Source: Ridgeia piscesae (taxonomy: Eukaryota > Annelida > Polychaeta > Sabellida > Siboglinidae). From it: a DNA stretch of 64,000 bases. Below, piece by piece: positions 11,620 through 24,200 of this stretch. The number at the start of each line of letters is the position of its first letter. Position 1 is the first letter of the stretch. The position numbers were made by a program, and so were the translations under genes. The notes beneath the pieces were generated by a model. The model worked only from the letters and a program-made list of their open reading frames with translations, was not told the origin of the DNA and did no database searches. Location of the stretch: assembly GCA_025642075.2 (NCBI GenBank), contig JAODUO010000879.1, positions 177,501 through 241,500 on the forward strand, in the 5' to 3' direction.

Positions 11620-12400
11620 GCTGCCGTGCTCTATCAGTTTGCATCCTTGTGTTGATATTATTAGTAGGTTCTAGCCATCAAGCACATTATAAATTATGAA
11701 ATTTTTGTTTCATTTTCACCCCTAGCCTGCTTGATGCTTATCGCCTACGACCGAAGCGGCGGATTCCTGCACTTTGTGTAACTTATTCCCACTTGAGTGA
11801 TGACAAATTTCTTTGCCAAAATGTAGGATTGGGAAGTTCTACACAGCATGGGCGTCGATCGGTGGGGGACGAGGGGACCACGTCCCCCCACTTTTCAGCC
11901 TGAGGAAATGTCCCGCCACGTTTTCAGTTTATAAAAACAAATCGACAGGCATATAGCGAGACTGATCATCCCCCTCTCTTAAAAAGCCTACATCGGTCTA
12001 ATAGTAAAATTAATATACGAGTTCAGATATAAACTTCCGACTACCCCGTGGAAAATTATTAGATAAATTACTTGGTCGGCCGCAACTAGATCTTAGTTCA
12101 GTAAATATTCATCATGCCGGGCTCTTGTCAATTTGCACCTTTGTGTTGATATATTAATAGGCACTAGCCATCAAGCACATTTAGATTATTAATTGTTTTT
12201 GCCCTGTCATCCCTTGGATTGCAGCCTGGTCGCCCTGGTGGATACTTATATCGCCAACGGCGGTACCAACGGATTCCGTCACTTTGTGTAATTTGATCCC
12301 ATTTGAGCGATGACAAATTTCTTTGCCAAATGGTGGGATTGGGAAGTCCTACACAGGCACCCGTGTAACATTTGCATTTTGTCACCACGGACCATAGATA
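11620..12400. repeat. Two direct copies of a segment of about 250 bp, with a MITE end between
   Basis: 11,640-11,850 and 12,135-12,360 share TGTGTTGATAT, TAGCCATCAAGCACAT, GCACTTTGTGTAA or TCACTTTGTGTAA, GATGACAAATTTCTTTGCCA and GGGATTGGGAAGT-type blocks. The sequence between them (11,855-12,190) matches 6,165-6,480 in inverted orientation. The region is a nest of related non-autonomous elements. 12,400-12,720 is unremarkable AT-rich sequence. Confidence 0.6.
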
Positions 12401-12926
12401 TAAATAGAACACATTAGTAGTGTGTAACTATTGGGGACAGATTAATGCCATGGACTTAGTGCCACGGACTTATATGCACATAAGTGTCCGTGTTGTCACT
12501 CTATGAATCAGGCAAGCAGTTATGGGTCCAAAGTCTAGCCTCCACACTTTCAGGGATTGTGGTGAGCCATGTCCCCTCTTCAAATATATATATAGCCAAT
12601 ATAACTATTTTAAATAGCATAACATAAAGGCCTTTGTTTGTTTTAGAATTAGCACCATATATATATATATATTTATTTATTAAAATTATATATTATATAC
12701 ATACATAAAAATACATACATATATGTATATATAAATTGGTTCCCCATCCCCCCCCCCCCACTTTTAAAACCGGATCGACGCCCCTGGTTGCTGGTAATAA
12801 AAAGAAACCGTGAATATTACATTGCGCGAGCGATTGAAACGCAGTGGCCTTGGGTTTTGGAGGGACGTTTAAATGGTAGTTATAACCCTATATTAGCGTC
12901 GACTACAAATACTAAAAATAACAACT

Positions 12927-13170
12927 TTGGAAACAAGAAGGGAGAGAGCCGATTTATTGGAAGTTTTAAAAATAATAAATGGGTTGGATAGTATTTTTCC
13001 TGCCGACTTCTTTATTATGGAAAATGAGCATGGCAAAACAAGAGGGCACCCTTAAAAAATAAGCAAATTACACTCTAAGCTTGATATACGAAAGTACTCT
13101 TTCACTCAAAGGATAGTAAACGGTTGGAATAGACTTCCTGGAAGTGCTGTTATATCTGCGAAATAGGGCG
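12927..13170 (+). pseudogene. Decayed LINE reverse-transcriptase C-terminus
   Basis: One plus-strand frame reads RRERADLLEVLKIINGLDSI, then HGKTRGHP, a stop, and SKLHSKLDIRKYSFTQRIVN followed by GWNRLPGSAV. This is the characteristic end of CR1/L2/jockey-type LINE ORF2 (RRxRGDLIxVFKIxNG ... TRGH ... RKxFFSxRxVxxWNxLP). An internal stop and missing upstream domains show a dead, truncated copy. Confidence 0.7.
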
Positions 13171-13930
13171 GAGGATTACACGAGTCAGCGATTGACTTCC
13201 TTCCTCGTCAACTCCTCGACTACGTAGTAGAAGAGGATTCAAGGTAAATTCAAGGTAAGGTAAATTCCCCAAACTCCGTGAGTTGGCAGCATTTTTAAGC
13301 CCCTTAAATCCGTCTGGTAGATTTATGCTCTGCTGATGCTGCCAGCAGGGCAAATAAAATAGGAATATACATTTTCTAAGATACCATATATTACAAGACA
13401 TATTTAAAAGGAATATTATCACCATTGATCCAGACCGAAAGACTCCTTAATCAAGTATCATAAATGACAAAATTCATCACAAGTCCTTCTATCACCTTAT
13501 CTAGTTCTACTTATGAATACGATGGTTGTTGTAGACGTATTACTAATAAGACATGACTGTCCCTGGCAAATCACCAGCACAAAGTATGGAAATTAGCCAA
13601 GTCCGACTAGTTTATTGACTTCTCCAGTTACCACTGCATCAGTCGTGAGAACAGTGCAAAAACCCACCCCATATGCATGCAATGAAGGTTAAACTGGAAA
13701 ACAGTGCCAGTTAGTTAATCATAAATTTATGAAAACATCATTATCAGTTTCACCATCTGAAGATGGGAGATTTGGTTTAGTGGTGCACAGTGAACAATCC
13801 TTTTATCAGTATATTATGAATTGCTTCTGGAGTCTTACAAAACTAAGAGATCTCTGCTAGAAACTCTTCTGCATGATTTGTGTCATGGATTGACATGAAA
13901 CAAAACAACGAGCATATATTTACAGATTTA
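13171..13930. other. No recognised gene
   Basis: Contains a short AAGGTAAATTC duplication near 13,250 and otherwise unremarkable sequence. It is not assigned. Confidence 0.4.
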
Positions 13931-14103
13931 TTTAATTGTCACTTATGACAACACTTCCTATCGCTGTCCGGCCATGCGAGAGAAGATCAACAATGCATTC
14001 TGATCATATCTAAACAAAGTATACCTTATCATGTAAGCAAAACAAAGTTCACCACTGGACAGAAACAGCACGAATAAAATTTTATAAGCCACGATAGAGA
14101 GGG

Positions 14104-15132
14104 TTTATTAATAATGCCCTTTACTGTCTACCAGACTTGAAGTTGGACGTTATTTGGAGACAACTCCGCAGATCACTGACATCTGTGTAAACAATTTGAC
14201 ATGACATCAATCTCTGCCAGCCTGTTTGAAGACAAGTTCCTATAGACTTGTCAACACACAAACCAAATGCAGCAGTTGTATCTTCTATACAACAGTTGAA
14301 CATGAGAACATAATACTCCAACAGAGTTCTGACAACACCACCGCCATGTGCAGTTTTAGTTTGTTGTTACATGTACAACTGTTACAGTAACAACATTAAT
14401 GTTCCATTTACTGCCAACTAACCTGGTTATAACAGCAATCAGTGTTACTAACTGTCAACACCACTGTCTATGACACTCCGAGTATAATCTAGAGACAAGC
14501 ATTTATCCAACTGCTTTTTAGCCAGCCAACACACACACAATTCACACCCATCTTAACATAATTGGATAAACTTAACAGATTCTCCTTGTAATCAACAAAC
14601 AGCACAGAAATGGTCACACTTGGTCCATTTATAACTTACAAGTTATATTATTACTTATTAATGCAGTAAATTACAGTATTTGCAGCACAAGTGCTGGCTG
14701 CCACAAATAACTGTCTAAACCAACACCATAATTTTATACAGATACTTAACAGTCACGACCATTTTCAATGCAACCCATTTGTCCTAATGTAAAACAATTA
14801 TATAACAAGACAGTGGCTACAATAGCAACAATGATAATGAAATAGGTGAATCACAGACACACGTGAAAGCCTAATTAAGCCTGATAAGACACATAGAATT
14901 GACAAGTTTCCATAACGCTTCGGTAAGCAACTAAGCATACACAATACAATTTAGTCCGGTAAAAGTCTAACAATGGCAAGTGATGCAGTTATTAGTGAAC
15001 AAGTCTTGGATAACATTCCGGTACCATACACATGCATGCATGCACGCACGCATGCACGCACGCACGCACACACGCACGCACGCTTACACACACACTACTA
15101 CATAATTTACACGCTTGCAAGTGGCATCACAA
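14104..15132 (-). other. Probable 3' UTR or downstream flank of the L3MBTL gene
   Basis: The stop codon of the gene above is at 15,133-15,135. Minus-strand AATAAA hexamers occur at 14,104-14,109 and 13,927-13,932, so a 3' UTR of about 1.0-1.2 kb is possible. A GCAC-type microsatellite lies at 15,028-15,095. The true end cannot be fixed from sequence alone. Confidence 0.3.
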
Positions 15133-15264
15133 TCAGACTCTCGCATCGTTGTTCTTGAATATAAGAATGCTGTTGTAGATCTTGAGTGCTGGCCCCAGTT
15201 TGATGTTCATGATCTTCACAATGTCTGACTGTGTCAGCAGCAGGAATGCCTCACCATCTATTTG
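15133..15264 (-). CDS. L3MBTL1/3: L3MBTL exon 17: second half of SAM and stop
   Basis: Acceptor CTTGTGTTGCAG, phase 0. It encodes QIDGEAFLLLTQSDIVKIMN, then IKLGPALKIYNSILIF, and ends KNNDARV-TGA. This is nearly identical to the vertebrate SAM C-terminal half. SAM domains mediate protein oligomerisation. Confidence 0.96.
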   Translation of the reverse strand, partial: QIDGEAFLLLTQSDIVKIMNIKLGPALKIYNSILIFKNNDARV

Positions 15265-18200
15265 CTGCAACACAAGGCTCAGTGTCAACAGTGTCAACAG
15301 TGTCAACAGTGTCAATAGTGTCAACAATGTCAACAATGTCAACAGAACAGAATGGAATGGAGCTGAATGCACTGGATGTGTGAGTGCATTAAACAGTTGC
15401 TAGTAGGGACTTGATATGATGGCTTCATCAACGTGACTTCATGAGAGCCAGCTATCACAGACTGCAAACATGGCATGCAACAGTGCATAAAAACCAGCGA
15501 GAAAAAGTGGAATGCAACCAAGATAGAGTAGAGGTTCAACCAGGATAGAGCAGAGGTTCAACCAGGGTAGAGTAGAGGTTCAACCAGGATAGAGTAGTGG
15601 TTCAACCAGGATAGAGTAGAGGTGCAACCAGGGTAGAGTAGAGGTTCAACCAGGATAGAGTAGTGGTTCAACCAGGATAGAGTAGAGGTTCAACCAGGGT
15701 AGAGTAGAGGTTCAACCAGGATAGAGCAGAGGTTCAACCAGGATAGAGTAGAGGTTCAACCAAGATAGAGTAGTGGTTCAACCAGGATAGAGTAGAGGTT
15801 CAACCAGGATAGAGTAGAGGTTCAACCAGGATAGAGCAGAGGTTCAACAAGGGATTGATTACGAGGCACTGTTTTGCCAAAGATCCACATCGCAAAAACT
15901 GTACTCAAGAACTGATCTGCACAGTCATAGCAGATGCTGCTCCAACAGTCACCGACTCTTCAGGCACAGAACCAATTGTCCTTTGGAACAGGGAGGCTTA
16001 CTAATACTAGCAGACGTAGGTTGTTGCATAGTTGAATGAAGGACTGTCAATCAACAGGACATTGGTTTGATTCCATCTGTTCTCATTTTGAGACTTGTTC
16101 GCCTCACATTGCCTTTGCCTTTCTGAACTTGGAAGATGCTGTAAAAGCCACCTCTCCCTTCTATCTGATGTCTACGACAGGGGAAGTTAAAAGATCCCCA
16201 GCAGGAGGTAAATGTGAAACCTGTCGTGGACTCGGAGTGGTGGTGTCTGTCTCTCTAACCCACTGGATCCTGCTCCCAGTGGCTGGAGTGTCTCTGTCGG
16301 TCAGGGTTATGAGACACACCAAGTAGGAGGGTAGTAGATGGGCTTATGTAGTAACATATGCCCATCTTATCTGATCCAGTGGGTTCAATATTGAATGTAC
16401 AATCAGCAGCTGCAGAGCATGGAAATAAACAATGGTTACAGAGGGGGATGATGTAAATCACAATTAATATGGAGAGACACAGTGAAGAGACCTCAGAGGA
16501 GTAGAACTGAACAGCTGTGGGTGGAAGAAAACGATGCAGAAATGTCCTTTGAGAATACCGAAAGATTATGATGTGGCCCACCCCACAATGAATCAAGAGG
16601 TAGAAGCGTTATACAACTGATGCGAGTACCTCATCCTGGAAGACTTCAGCAAGGTCCTCACAGCCGGGCAATGAGCCGACGAAGCCTGCCACCTTCTGCG
16701 TGCTCCACTCTGTTACATCGGCCGCGCAGTGCTGGTCGGCCCCAGGCAGCAGCTTGGAGTGCTGCTCCCAGCACAGGGGCAGGTCCTTGGAGGGACTGGG
16801 CAGCATGGACGACATGAAGACACTCTGGTGGATGCCTTCACGCAACACACACTCCGCATCAACTGAAACACATTGCACTCCCTGCATCGACTGAAATATT
16901 GCACTCTGCATCGACTGATACACATTGCACTCACTGCACTGACTGAAACATTGCACTCTCTGCATCGACTGAATCACATTGCACTCACTGCATTGGCTGA
17001 AACAGTGCACTCTTTGTATTGGCTGAAACATTGCACTCCCTGCATCAACTGTAACATATTTTACTCCCTGCATTGACTGAAAGACATTGCACTCAATGCA
17101 TTGACTGAAACATTGCACCCTCTGCATCAACTGAAACACATGGCACTCAATGCATAAACTGAAACACATTGCACTCACTGCATTGACTGAAACATTGCAC
17201 TCTCTGCCTCTGCATCGACTGAAACACGTTGCGCTCACTGCATTGACTGAAACACTGTACTCACTGCATCGACTGAAACACGTTGCGCTCACTGCATTGA
17301 CTGAAACACATTGCACTCTCCGGTAGAGGCCTTCAACACACTTGGCCCCAACTGAAACATTCTGTACCAATGAAGGACAGGACTTAAGAGTAACAAAGTT
17401 AACAGTGCATATGGCAAGTTGACCAACATGAACTACCAGGCTGGGTTAGCTTTCACCTGACTGTACCCAGACAACACAGACTTGTTATACCTGTTGTTAC
17501 CTGTGTCTACCTGTTTTGCACCTACCTTCATTCTGCAAGTCTTCCTTCTTGATGACATGAGAGCCGTCCTTTAGGTAGTGGGACGATACTTTACCCTGCG
17601 CCAACAAGTCCTTCTCCTTTTGGATCAACTTCAAGTACTTCGACCTGGGGACAGTCAGCAACAGTCATCTCCTTGTTCAATATACACCACACAACTTGAC
17701 CCACTGACAACACAATCTAGCAAACACTTGACCACTAAAACAGTCCACATTTAACTTGGTTGTGTAGACAAACAACAACATATTTTACTCCCAACTATGC
17801 CCTGTATACTGGAACAATAAGTTTGTTCAGTAACCAATCTACAACAGTTTGGCTACTCACAACACTGAAAGTTAAACAATTAACAATATAAACTACTGAA
17901 ATTGTGTTCAGTAAAAACAATCACCACTCGGTTCAATAAAATAATGAACAACAATATCATCTACTCATAAGTTTATTCAGTAAATAATCAACAACATAGT
18001 TTACTCACAACTTTGTCCTGTAAGCAATCAACAACATGAGGTATTCAAATATTACCCTGTTCCACAACATATGCCAATCACAGCTTTGTCCAGTAAACTA
18101 TCAACATAACCTATCCATAATTTAGGCATGGAAATATTTTATAATTCACTTTATCCACAATCAACTTTGTCCGGCAAACGGTCAAGAATACAGTCACTGA

Positions 18201-21200
18201 CAACTTTGTCCAGCAAACAGTCAACAATACAGTCACTGACAACTTTTTCTAGCAAACAGTCAAGAATACAGTCACTGACAAAATGTTCTAGCAAACGGTC
18301 AACAAAGTAGCCCTCTGCGCTGACACCTGTGTCCAGTAAATGGCCAACAATCTTGTTCATTGACAAATTTATCTAGTAAAAAGTCAACAATGTAATTTAA
18401 GAAATAATTATTTTATCATGACCTAAAAGATAGTCCAGTCCACAAATAAACTTTTCCAATTCTATTCAGTAAACAGTCAATATTTTTACTAGACTGACCA
18501 GTTACATACAGAATTCACATCGATGTGTGGAACGTACTTTTTCCGGCCACGGCCCGAGCCAGGACCAAAGAGAGGCTTGCCACCATTCAGTAAGGGGTGA
18601 TTGTGGAGGGTGGCAGGGGCAGACTTAGGGGGTGCAGTCGGGGGTACATACTTGTCCACCAGGGGGCAGCCTGACTGCCGATGGTGGGCGGTGTACTTGC
18701 CCGTCACATGACCCGATCCGTCACAGCCATGAGTGGGACATTTACGGAAACTACAAAAGACAGTGTCAAGCTCAATAGTTGACAGTGTTATATATAGACG
18801 TTCATAATTATGTACAGTATTACATCCATACTTCAGCTGTAACCATATTGTGGTACAATCTCTTCCAATATCAGCTTCCACATAAACATATGAAAGATTT
18901 CACAAAGTGCTTTAAACACCAGTTGAGAAATCTTAGGTCATGGAGAAATGTTTCTTTAACCATGTGTTGAGCAAGTATGTCTATTTCTGGATAACATTTA
19001 TACAATGTTTGCTTTCAAATACATGAAAAATATCAAACTGAGCAAAATTTCACAATTACTGTTTAGTGTGTTTGGCCAATTCATATACAATATTACTTAA
19101 ATATATTTACAATAACAAATGCACATATATTCAATTATAAAAAGCTTAAATTATGTGACGTCATCAGCGTGCACCAGTACATTTTATAACCGACTTTGTT
19201 TCTGTGTATGTCAGTGTCATAGTGAGTTATACCAGTGTTTCCCCGGTAGACAATGTAGTACTCTGATACGCGTTTCCCCGGTAGACAATGTAGTACTCTG
19301 ACACGCGTTTCCCCGGTAGACAATGTAGTCCTCTGACACGCGTTTCCCCGGTAGACAATGTAGTACTCTGACACGCGTTTCCCCGGTAGACAATGTAGTA
19401 CTCTGACACGCGTTTCCCCGGTAGACAATGTAGTACTCTGACACGCGTTTCCCCGGTAGACAATGTAGTACTCTGACACGCGTTTCCCCGGTAGACAATG
19501 TAGTACTCTGATACGCGTTTCCCCGGTAGACAATGTAGTACTCTGACACGCGTTTCCCCGGTAGACAATGTAGTACTCTGACACACGTTTCCCCGGTAGA
19601 CAATGTAGTACTCTGACACGCGTTTCCCCGGTAGACAATGTAGTACTCTGACACGCGTTTCCCCGGTAGACAATGTAGTACTCTGACACGCGTTTCCCCG
19701 GTAGACAATGTAGTACTCTGACACACGTTTCCCCGGTAGACAATGTAGTACTCTGACACGCGTTTCCCCGGTAGACAATGTCATACATGTTAAGTCTCCC
19801 GCTGAATGCGGGAGACTCCCGCAATTACAGGAAATCTCCCGATCTCCCGCGCGGGAGAAACAATCTCCCGCAATTTCATCGAAACATCAGTGAAAAACAT
19901 TGCGGGAGCATCCGGCTCTTTCCGGTTTTCAGTCCACCCAAAACAAACAAATTGTATGTAATTTACCTTACTGGGAGCGGATAATTGGTTTATTTCTGGC
20001 TGGGCATTGTCTCAAGTGTTTTTCAGAGTCGCCTCACAATGAATAGCAATGCCAGTTAACTAATTGCAATCGAGTCTGAGACTGAGCTAATGCTCACAGA
20101 CACCGCCGGGCGCTTGCAGGCGCGGACAACGATTTAAACAATGACCTGAATTGGAATTATTTAAATCACGTCTTACTGTGATGACTGAACATGAAAAACA
20201 GTCTAATAAATACCTAAGTACACCTTGCCTGTCGCTGACATTGTTTATCAGCTTTATAGAAATGCCGCGAGCCGCTTCGATACCATATTATCACCCACTG
20301 TGTACGTTCCAGTCCAGACAAATAATGTCCATCCATACATCTACATTACATGTTTGTAAATGTATGTACCTTTGCTAAGCGCTTTATTATTTGAGTACAT
20401 TTGACATGTAAATGAAAAAACCCATTTACAGACGAAAACATGCTTATTTAAATATCTCCAGTCGGGCCTGTGTCACCATGGTTCAGTCCAGCTCATGAAA
20501 ATGAATTCCAAATTCAAGTTTTACAGGTAAAAATTATGTTAGTTGTGTAACAAAATATCATGTAGATGCTGCTGCTTTTCATGCAAGGGATTCTTTGCAA
20601 CCTATGATACATATCAGAAGCTGAACAAATATGCCAATGCTAGGCCTATACCTAGAACACAAGAAGTAAATTACTAAACATTATAATATTTATTGTTCAT
20701 TTCACCAAGGCTAAGCCTTCTTTTTAATTCACGAGGGCCAAACAGCAACATATCATTTTTTATATGAGATTACCAGGGAATTTATTATATTTGTGGTATT
20801 ATATAGTGATAATAAAACATGTATGTTAATATTGAATATTGTTCATGGCTCCAAGAATGGTTTTGCTCCAGAGTAAGTTAATTCATATAACAATATCTAT
20901 GACAATATCTTAATCAGTGGAATGTACTCTGACACGCGTTTCCCCGGTAGATAATGTAGTACTCTGACACACGTCTCCCCGGTAGACAATGTAGTACTCT
21001 GACATGCGTTTCCCCGGTAGACAATGTAGTACTCTGACATGCGTTTTCCTGGTAGACAATGTAGTACTCTGACATGCGTTTCCCCGGTAGACAGTGTAGT
21101 ACTCTGACACACGTTTCCCCGGTAGACAATGTAGTACTCTGACACACGTTTCCCCGGTAGACAATGTAGTACTTTGACATGCGTTTCCCCGGTAGACAAT

Positions 21201-24200
21201 GTAGTACTCTGACATGCGTTTCCCCGGTAGACAATGTAGTACTCTGACACACGTCTCCCCGGTAGACAATGTAGTACTCTGACATGCGTTTCCCCGGTAG
21301 ACAATGTAGTACTCTGACATGCATTTCCCCGGTAGACAATGTAGTACTCTGACACACGTTTCCCCGGTAGACAATGTAGTATTCTGACATGCGTTTCCCC
21401 GGTAGACAATGTAGTACTCTGACACACGTTTCCCCGGTAGACAATGTAGTACTCTGACACGCGTTTCCCCGGTAGACAATGTAGTACTCTGACACGCGTT
21501 TCCCCGGTAGACAATGTAGTACTCTGACACGCGTTTCCCCGGTAGACAATGTAGTACTCTGACACGCGTTTCCCCGGTAGACAATGTAGTACTCTGACAC
21601 ACGTTTCCCCGGTAGACAATGTAGTACTCTGACACGCGTTTCCCCGGTAGACAATGTAGTACTCTGACACGCGTTTCACCGGTAGACAATGTAGTACTCT
21701 GACACATGTCTCCCCAGGAGACAATGTAGTACTCTGACATGCGTTTCCCCGGTAGACAATGTAGTACTCTGACACACGTTTTCCCCGGTAGACAATGTAG
21801 TACTCTGATATGCGTTTCCCCGGTAGACAATGTAGTACTCTGACACGCATTTCCCCGGTAGACAATGTAGTACTCTGACACTTGTCTCCCCGGTAGACAA
21901 TGTAGTACTCTGACATGCGTTTCCCCGGTAGACAATGTAGTACTCTGACACACGTTTTCCCCGGTAGACAATGTAGTACTCTGACATGCGTTTCCCCTGT
22001 AGACAATGTAGTACTCTGACACGCGTTTCCCCGGTAGACAATGTAGTATTCTGACATGCGTTTCCCCGGTAGACAATGTAGTACTCTGACACGCATTTCC
22101 CCGGTAGACAATGTAGTACTCTGACACGCATTTCCCCGGTAGATAATGTAGTACTCTGACACACGTTTCCCCGGTAGACAATGTAGTACTCTGACACACG
22201 TCTCCTCGGTAGACAATGTAGTACTCTGACACACGTTTCCCCGGTAGACAATGTAGTACTCTGACACGCGTTTCCCCGGTAGACAATGTAGTACTCTGAC
22301 ACACGTTTCCCCTGTAGACAATGTAGTACTCTGACACGCGTTTCCCCGGTAGACAATGTAGTACTCTGACACGCGTTTCCCCGGTAGACAATGTAGTACT
22401 CTGACACGCGTTTCCCCGGTAGACAATGTAGTACTCTGACATGCGTTTCCCCGGTAGACAATGTAGTACTACTCTGATACGCGTTTCCCCGGTAGACAAT
22501 GTAGTACTCTGACACGCGTTTCCCCGGTAGACAATGTAGTACTCTGACACACGTTTCCCCGGTAGACAATGTAGTACTCTGACACGCGTTTCCCCGGTAG
22601 ACAATGTAGTACTCTGACACGCGTTTCCCCGGTAGACAATGTAGTACTCTGACATCGTTTCCCCGGTAGACAATGTAGTACTCTGACACACGTTTCCCCG
22701 GTAGACAATGTAGTACTCTGACACACGTTTCCCCGGTAGACAATGTAGTACTCTGACACGCATTTCCCCGGTAGACAATGTAGTACTCTGACACATGTCT
22801 CCCCGGTAGACAATGTAGTACTCTGACACGCGTTTCCCCGGTAGACAATGTAGTATTCTGACATGCGTTTCACCGGTAGACAATGTAGTACTCTGACACG
22901 CATTTCCCCGGTAGACAATGTAGTACTCTGACACGCATTTCCCCGGTAGATAATGTAGTACTCTGACACACGTTTCCCCGGTAGACAATGTAGTACTCTG
23001 ACACACGTCTCCTTGGTAGACAATGTAGTACTCTGACACACGTTTCCCCGGTAGACAATGTAGTACTCTGACACACGTTTCCCCGGTAGACAATGTAGTA
23101 CTCTGACACGCGTTTCCCCGGTAGACAATGTAGTACTCTGACACGCGTTTCCCTGGTAGACAATGTAGTACTCTGACACGCGTTTCCCCGGTAGACAATG
23201 TAGTACTCTGACATGCGTTTCCCCGGTAGACAATGTAGTACTCTGACACGCGTTTCCCCGGTAGACAATGTAGTACTCTGACACACGTTTCCCCGGTAGA
23301 CAATGTAGTACTCTGACACACGTTTCCCCGGTAGACAATGTAGTACTCTGACACACGTTTCCCCGGTAGACAATGTAGTACTCTGACACGCATTTCCCCG
23401 GTAGACAATGTAGTACTCTGACACGCGTTTCCCCGGTAGACAATGTAGTACTCTGACACACGTTTCCCCGGTAGACAATGTAGTACTCTGACACGCGTTT
23501 CCCCGGTAGACAATGTAGTACTCTGACACGTTTCCCCGGTAGACAATGTAGTACTCTGACACACGTTTCCCCGGTAGACAATGTAGTACTCTGACACGCG
23601 TTTCCCCGGTAGACAATGTAGTATTCTGACATGCGTTTCCCCGGTAGACAATGTAGTACTCTGACACGCGTCTCCCCGTATACAATGTAGATGACACTTA
23701 CATGCGGTCAGGAGATGGTGGTGCATCCAGTGCTGTACTACTGCTCTCAAATGAGTCGGAGCGTGTTGGTCCAACGCGGTCTTGTAGGATCATGTCTTTG
23801 TTCATGTTTGATGCGGAGTAGGGACAGCCAAACGAACTGCAACGACACATCACAGAACACTGATAAAGCACCTCCAGTGAGTTGTGTCATCCTCACCAGC
23901 CAGGGGGCACCATTGATAACATAAATCAATATCTCCAACATATCACTGCCTTGTCGATATATGGTAGAGTCTGTAATGACATTAACTGAATATCACTTAA
24001 GTTAGGCCAGTTTTGGTTATGTTAGAATGAAAACAGTCAAAAGTATATTTAAATATCCCCAAGCAGAGAATAATATTCTACTCTGACTTCTTGGACGCTT
24101 CATTAGAATTAATTCAACTGACAAGACACAGAGGTGGAACCCAAGTTTCTTATATCTAGTTATGTTGAGATAAAGCAGTCAGATGTTGCATCTTAACAAC

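Noticed and set aside
18508..18537. Alternative exon 14 donor TTCT|GTATGT
   Set aside because: It leaves phase 0, which puts a stop into exon 15. The upstream donor GAAAAA|GTACGT gives the right phase.
20151..20378. Small similar frames in both repeat cores (also 58,051-58,242)
   Set aside because: Their similarity follows from DNA homology of the cores. Gaps between copies are not in multiples of three, so coding constraint is not supported.
19233..23692. CRISPR-like appearance of regular 35-bp repeats
   Set aside because: The repeats are contiguous with no spacers, and the genome is eukaryotic.
20897..23774. Minus-strand open frames of up to 954 codons with a 35-residue repeat
   Set aside because: The 35-bp unit has no stop codon in any minus-strand frame, so long frames are inevitable. 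They are confined to the tandem array and continue in all three frames.
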